A stretch of DNA of 9,722 nucleotides, taken from Candidatus Latescibacteria bacterium 4484_181. GTDB lineage: Bacteria; Latescibacterota; MVCY01. The notes beneath the pieces are model-generated. The model was not told the origin of the DNA. It saw only the letters and a program-made list of their open reading frames with translations, and did no database searches. The DNA lies in contig MVCY01000027.1 of assembly GCA_002049985.1 (NCBI GenBank), positions 1 to 9,722 on the forward strand, given 5' to 3'. The position numbers were made by a program, and so were the translations under genes. This document shows, piece after piece, positions 6,767-9,722 of the stretch. Each line of letters begins with the position of its first letter. Positions within the stretch are counted from its first letter, which is position 1.

Positions 6767-7252
6767 GTGGAGACTATTCCTTATGAAGTAGTGGAGGCTA
6801 CCTGGCAAGAAGTCGCAGGCAGTTCAGTTGAGGAAATGATCGAGGCTCAGAAGAGATTTATTGCCCAACAGCCCAATATTGTGGAGTTTGTGGCGGCGTT
6901 AAGTGAGGATCTGGGCGAAAAGGTTGCTGAACTGGGGATTTATCTGGTTCACTTGATCTGGCGGGTATTTGAGCGCGCAGGTAGAGACCCTGCAAAGACG
7001 GTCAGCTTAGACCAAGTTCTCCAGGCCTTTGATACCAGGCAAACCTGGCTGGTTCAGCTTGCCAGGATAGCTAAGGATATCCCTGAGGCGGAGATAGAGG
7101 CAACAGACCTTAAACTGAAGCTTACGCAGCCTTATTTAGTTAGAAGAGTATTCGAAGTCTTTACTGGAGAGACAGATCCTGAACTTAGCAAACAAGATCG
7201 GGCATACCTCTGTTTTATAATGCTGGCGGTGATCGACGCTCTGGATCAGTGA
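6767..7252 (+). CDS. Unrecognised helical protein, 161 aa
   Basis: I do not recognise this protein. It begins at GTG 6767, seven bases after AGGAG (6755-6759). It has no signal peptide, no clear membrane helix, few cysteines and an acidic, almost entirely helical composition. Notable stretches are AQKRFIAQQPNIVEFVAAL (residues about 28-46) and YLVHLIWRVFERAGRD in the middle; the C-terminus DRAYLCFIMLAVIDALDQ is amphipathic. It lies 100 bases after mutS2 and 22 bases before the DUF362 gene, so it could belong with either. A soluble cytoplasmic protein is the only safe statement. The good ribosome site and even codon use make it a real gene. Confidence 0.75.
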   Translation: METIPYEVVEATWQEVAGSSVEEMIEAQKRFIAQQPNIVEFVAALSEDLGEKVAELGIYLVHLIWRVFERAGRDPAKTVSLDQVLQAFDTRQTWLVQLARIAKDIPEAEIEATDLKLKLTQPYLVRRVFEVFTGETDPELSKQDRAYLCFIMLAVIDALDQ

Positions 7253-7274
7253 CAGTTAAAAACAGAAGTCGGAT

Positions 7275-8210
7275 ATGGCAGAGGGCATTTCAAGGCGAGA
7301 ATTTCTCCGATGGAGCATCGGGGCTGGTCTGTTTCTGGGAGCAGGGATAAATCTGCCACAGTGGCCGGTTGACTCTCTCGCCGGGCATTCAGTTCCTGAC
7401 CTGGCGGTAGCCAGAGGGGATATCGTCAACTCAACAGAGGCCGCCCTTGCCGCCTTGGGAGGGATGGGAAGGTTCGTCAAACCCGGTGATAAGGTGGTGA
7501 TCAAGCCTAACATCTCTTTTGCCAACCCGCCGGAGAAGGCCACTACCACCGATCCCTTGCTTGTGAGAACGCTGGCCCGGCTCTGCTTGCAGGCTGGAGC
7601 CGAAAGTGTGACAGTGGTTGACCACACCCTGCACCACTGGCGTATTTGCATGAAGAAAACAGGGATAGAAGCTGCTCTGTCAGGGGTAAAAGGGGTGAGT
7701 ATCCTTCCTCTTAACCGACGTCGGCTTTTTGAAGAGGTTCCCATCCCGAAGGGCAAGGTTCTACGAAAGACAGAGCTTGCCCGCGTCTTGCTTGGGTCCG
7801 ATGTGCTGATCAGCGCTCCGGTGGCAAAGTGCCATTCTGCTACCCGGGTAAGTTTAAGCCTCAAGGGGTTGATGGGCCTGGTGTGGGACCGAAACCGTAT
7901 GCACCAAGTAGATGTAGAGCAGGCCATTGCCGATCTGGCTACCGCGGTCAAAAGCCACTTGGTGGTGATAGATGCCTCTCGGGCCCTTCTCACCCAAGGC
8001 CCAGGAGGACCAGGGAAGGTGACCAAGCTTGACACCATAGTTGTTGGCACCGACCCAGTAGCTGCAGATGCCTATACAGTGACTTTAACCCCCTGGTATG
8101 GCAAAGGATTTGCACCAAGACAGATAAGACATCTGCTGTTGGCCCACCAGATGGGATTGGGGCGCATTGAACTGGATAAGGTGAAAATAGAGAAGCTGAC
8201 AGTGCGGTAG
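7275..8210 (+). CDS. DUF362 protein with twin-arginine signal
   Basis: This 311-aa DUF362 family protein opens with a Tat signal: SRREFLR (residues 6-12) followed by a hydrophobic stretch WSIGAGLFLGAG, so export in folded form is predicted. The mature part shows family blocks GDKVVIKPNISFANPPE, TDPLLVRTLARLCLQAGAESVTVVDH, the VAKCHSATRVSLSLKGLMGLVW core and TIVVGTDPVAADAYT near the end. DUF362 has no settled biochemical role; many members are fused to, or encoded beside, [4Fe-4S] proteins, and here a polyferredoxin gene follows. This copy has no ferredoxin domain of its own. ATG 7275 lies 22 bases after the previous stop without a clear ribosome site, so translation may be coupled. Confidence 0.85.
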   Translation: MAEGISRREFLRWSIGAGLFLGAGINLPQWPVDSLAGHSVPDLAVARGDIVNSTEAALAALGGMGRFVKPGDKVVIKPNISFANPPEKATTTDPLLVRTLARLCLQAGAESVTVVDHTLHHWRICMKKTGIEAALSGVKGVSILPLNRRRLFEEVPIPKGKVLRKTELARVLLGSDVLISAPVAKCHSATRVSLSLKGLMGLVWDRNRMHQVDVEQAIADLATAVKSHLVVIDASRALLTQGPGGPGKVTKLDTIVVGTDPVAADAYTVTLTPWYGKGFAPRQIRHLLLAHQMGLGRIELDKVKIEKLTVR

Positions 8211-8253
8211 GAGTGGCGGACTTATGCCCTCTTTTGCTAATGCAGAAGGGATA

Positions 8254-8322
8254 GTAGCCGCAGGCCTTATGCCTGTGCGGCGGGGTTGATCCACCAGAAC
8301 GTATCCATAAAGGAATGCGGCT
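8254..8322. repeat. Palindromic repeat element between DUF362 and polyferredoxin genes
   Basis: GCCGCAGGC (8257-8265) can fold on GCCTGTGCGGC (8271-8281) over a five-base CTTAT loop with a two-base bulge. A third copy of the arm, TGCGGCT (8316-8322), matches AGCCGCA (8256-8262) in inverted orientation. GGCGGGGTTGATCC lies between. The nested arms look like a REP/MITE-type intergenic element rather than a terminator, as no T-run follows the hairpin. I recall similar GTAGCCGCAGGC palindromes in environmental genomes, but this is memory only. Confidence 0.5.
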
Positions 8323-8365
8323 GCTCCCCGGACACACCTAATCAGGGGCGAGATTGGCATTGATT

Positions 8366-8393
8366 TTGACGGATTAAACGGGGTATTTATAAT
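8366..8393 (+). promoter_or_regulatory. Predicted strong sigma70-type promoter for the polyferredoxin gene
   Basis: TTGACG (8366-8371) and a perfect TATAAT (8388-8393) are separated by 16 bases. Transcription would begin near 8400, giving about 8 nt of leader to ATG 8408 or about 29 nt to the preferred ATG 8429. It implies that the polyferredoxin can be expressed independently of the DUF362 gene. Confidence 0.6.
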
Positions 8394-8428
8394 ATCTGTC
8401 TGCATCAATGTTTGGAAATTGCTATGCT

Positions 8429-9313
8429 ATGAACTTGAGCCGCGTCAGACGAATCGTACAGATAGGGGCATTTCTGCTCTTTCTCTTTTTGTGGATCAAC
8501 TCCATTTCTCTTCCTCCCTCGGCTATTCCCCCCGACTTTTTCTTCCGCATAGACCCCCTGCTTGGCTTAGGAACTCTGCTGGCAGCTCGGTCGGCCAGCC
8601 GGACAATGCTGTGGGCAGCAGCGCTGCTTTTACTTACCCTCATTGGGGGCAGATTCTTTTGCGGGTGGGTCTGCCCCTTAGGGACAGTCCTTGACTTTTC
8701 CGATAAGATCCTTCACCGAAGAGAGCAGCCCTCAAAAAGAGACTACCGCTTCTTGAAATACTACTTCCTGGCATTGGTACTTGCCTCTTCGCTCTTCGGA
8801 CTCACCCTGTTTCTATTTTTCGATCCCATCTCTCTTTTAAGCAGAACTCTGAGCTTGATCTTCTATCCAGTGGCTGTTTTTGTGGGCAATGCGCTCTTGG
8901 CACTTGTGGGTCCTCTGTTCACTAAGTTAGGGTTCCAGTGGTACAGATTCCATTCACAGCCGTTTTTTGACCTCAGATTCTCCGTCATTGCCTTAGGTGT
9001 TGTTCTGTTTATCATCGTCTTGGGCAAAGTGGAGCGGCGATTTTGGTGCCGGAATCTGTGTCCCTTAGGGGCACTTTTGGGGTTTGTTTCCCGGGCGGCC
9101 TTATTCAGGCGGAGGGTAAACGAGGAGAGATGTGACCACTGCGGTCTTTGCTTGCGGGAATGTCCCATGGGGGCGATAGAGAAAGATTTTCATCTGCAGC
9201 CTGGAGAATGCATACAATGTGGCATCTGTTCTTCAGTCTGCCCCGGGGGGGCGATCGAGGTGAGGCCAAAATTAGGCCTTGCCCCTCATCCAGTTGGCTA
9301 CAGTCCCTCCTGA
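8429..9313 (+). CDS. NapH-like membrane polyferredoxin (N-terminal part of a NapH-NapG-type fusion)
   Basis: This frame encodes 294 residues from ATG 8429, starting MNLSRVRRIVQIGAFLLFL in the NapH manner; ATG 8408 would add seven atypical residues. It has about five membrane helices with the NapH/NosR-type cysteine motifs FFCGWVCPLG and WCRNLCPLG at helix ends, then two [4Fe-4S] motifs, CDHCGLCLRECP and CIQCGICSSVCP. Such proteins pass electrons between quinol and soluble or periplasmic acceptors. After VCPGGAIEVRPK the frame loses similarity and stops at 9313, just where the next frame resumes with ferredoxin homology, so the protein is truncated relative to the fusions I know. The NapH-like half itself is intact and could function alone. 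Confidence 0.8.
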   Translation: MNLSRVRRIVQIGAFLLFLFLWINSISLPPSAIPPDFFFRIDPLLGLGTLLAARSASRTMLWAAALLLLTLIGGRFFCGWVCPLGTVLDFSDKILHRREQPSKRDYRFLKYYFLALVLASSLFGLTLFLFFDPISLLSRTLSLIFYPVAVFVGNALLALVGPLFTKLGFQWYRFHSQPFFDLRFSVIALGVVLFIIVLGKVERRFWCRNLCPLGALLGFVSRAALFRRRVNEERCDHCGLCLRECPMGAIEKDFHLQPGECIQCGICSSVCPGGAIEVRPKLGLAPHPVGYSPS

Positions 9314-9705
9314 AGGCCTGCCCTACTGGTGGGCTTCAGCCTGCCTTCTGGGAGGCTGGCCTTGAGGGGTTCGGCACTCCTCGGCTGGTGCCTCGCAGAG
9401 GCGGCTGTGAGAAAGAGTGCAATCTCTGTGGGACCGTCTGCCCTACCGGGGCTATCCGTCCTCTCTCCCTGGACGAGAAGCAGTCAATCAGGCTGGGTGT
9501 AGCGATTATAGACCGTAGCAGGTGTATCGCCTGGAGCCAGGGGAAGCTCTGTCTTATCTGTGCTGAGGTATGTCCGTATGGGGCGGTTGAGATTCGACTT
9601 CCTTTCCGGCGGCCATATATACTGACAGGGGAGTGCCGGGGCTGTGGCCTGTGCGAACAGCACTGCCCGGTTGAAGGAGAGGCGGCAGTCCTTGTCTATC
9701 CATAA
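9310..9705 (+). pseudogene. NapG-like ferredoxin half, frame-shifted from the NapH-like half
   Basis: From base 9310, in a frame one base off the preceding gene, homology resumes at LKACPTGGLQPAFWEAGLEG. It continues with CEKECNLCGTVCPTGAIRP, RCIAWSQGKLCLICAEVCP and CRGCGLCEQHCPVEGEAAV to a TAA at 9703-9705. These are three good cysteine clusters plus the remnant of a fourth: the CxxCGxC half before ACPTGG is gone. No credible start exists; the first in-frame start codon after homology begins is GTG 9388, without a ribosome site and already inside the conserved block. The open frame extends back over the previous gene to about 9148, but that part (rich in Ser, Trp and Met) has no family likeness. 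This is best read as the C-terminal half of one interrupted NapH-NapG-type gene. Confidence 0.7.
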
Positions 9706-9722
9706 GGGGAGTTGATCGTGCA

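Noticed and set aside
7256..8050. 264-codon minus-strand ORF opposite the DUF362 gene
   Set aside because: It mirrors a well-conserved plus-strand gene, is rich in Ser, Arg and Pro as antisense frames often are, and has no family motif.
8408..8428. ATG 8408 as the start of the NapH-like protein
   Set aside because: Family members begin at the basic segment just before the first helix, matching ATG 8429. The extra MFGNCYA adds nothing recognisable, though the short leader keeps 8408 possible.
9148..9309. Upstream extension of the NapG-like frame as a real N-terminus
   Set aside because: It overlaps conserved ferredoxin codons of the NapH-like frame and its translation has no family similarity until about 9310.

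Overview
The window reads as a stretch of chromosome from an uncultured, probably anaerobic bacterium. The evidence is a plain set of housekeeping genes (rpsU, cvpA, mutS2) beside [4Fe-4S]-rich membrane redox genes and a twin-arginine-exported protein. Codon use and base composition look even across it. I cannot assign a phylum from the sequence alone. All recognisable genes lie on the plus strand. I see no tRNA, rRNA, CRISPR array, transposase or phage gene.

Left part (1-3166): the 3' end of an unrecognised gene runs directly into a complete FAD-linked oxidase of the GlcD / D-2-hydroxyacid dehydrogenase family. A gene-free stretch of about 390 bp follows, holding a 55-bp decayed palindrome and a short CTTTGCG repeat. 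Next is a phosphomannomutase/phosphoglucomutase gene that is clearly broken: two internal deletions change the frame, and the second removes the region that should carry the catalytic phosphoserine loop. Its last 287 codons remain open and well conserved.

Middle part (3167-6666): a sigma70-like promoter precedes a compact operon, rpsU (ribosomal protein S21, 56 aa), cvpA (membrane protein) and mutS2 (complete, with ATPase and Smr domains). cvpA and mutS2 overlap by four bases. MutS2 homologues act on collided ribosomes, so the link with a ribosomal protein may be functional.

Right part (6667-9722): an unrecognised helical protein of 161 aa is followed by a Tat-signal DUF362 protein. A palindromic repeat and a strong promoter come next, then a NapH-like membrane polyferredoxin. 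Its NapG-like ferredoxin continuation lies in another frame, and the linker between the halves is largely missing. DUF362 plus polyferredoxin looks like a membrane-bound electron-transfer module, and its polyferredoxin gene appears interrupted here.

The most notable result is that two unrelated genes are each interrupted by multi-codon losses with frame changes, while their neighbours are intact. This could be real gene decay or an assembly problem, and read mapping would decide.
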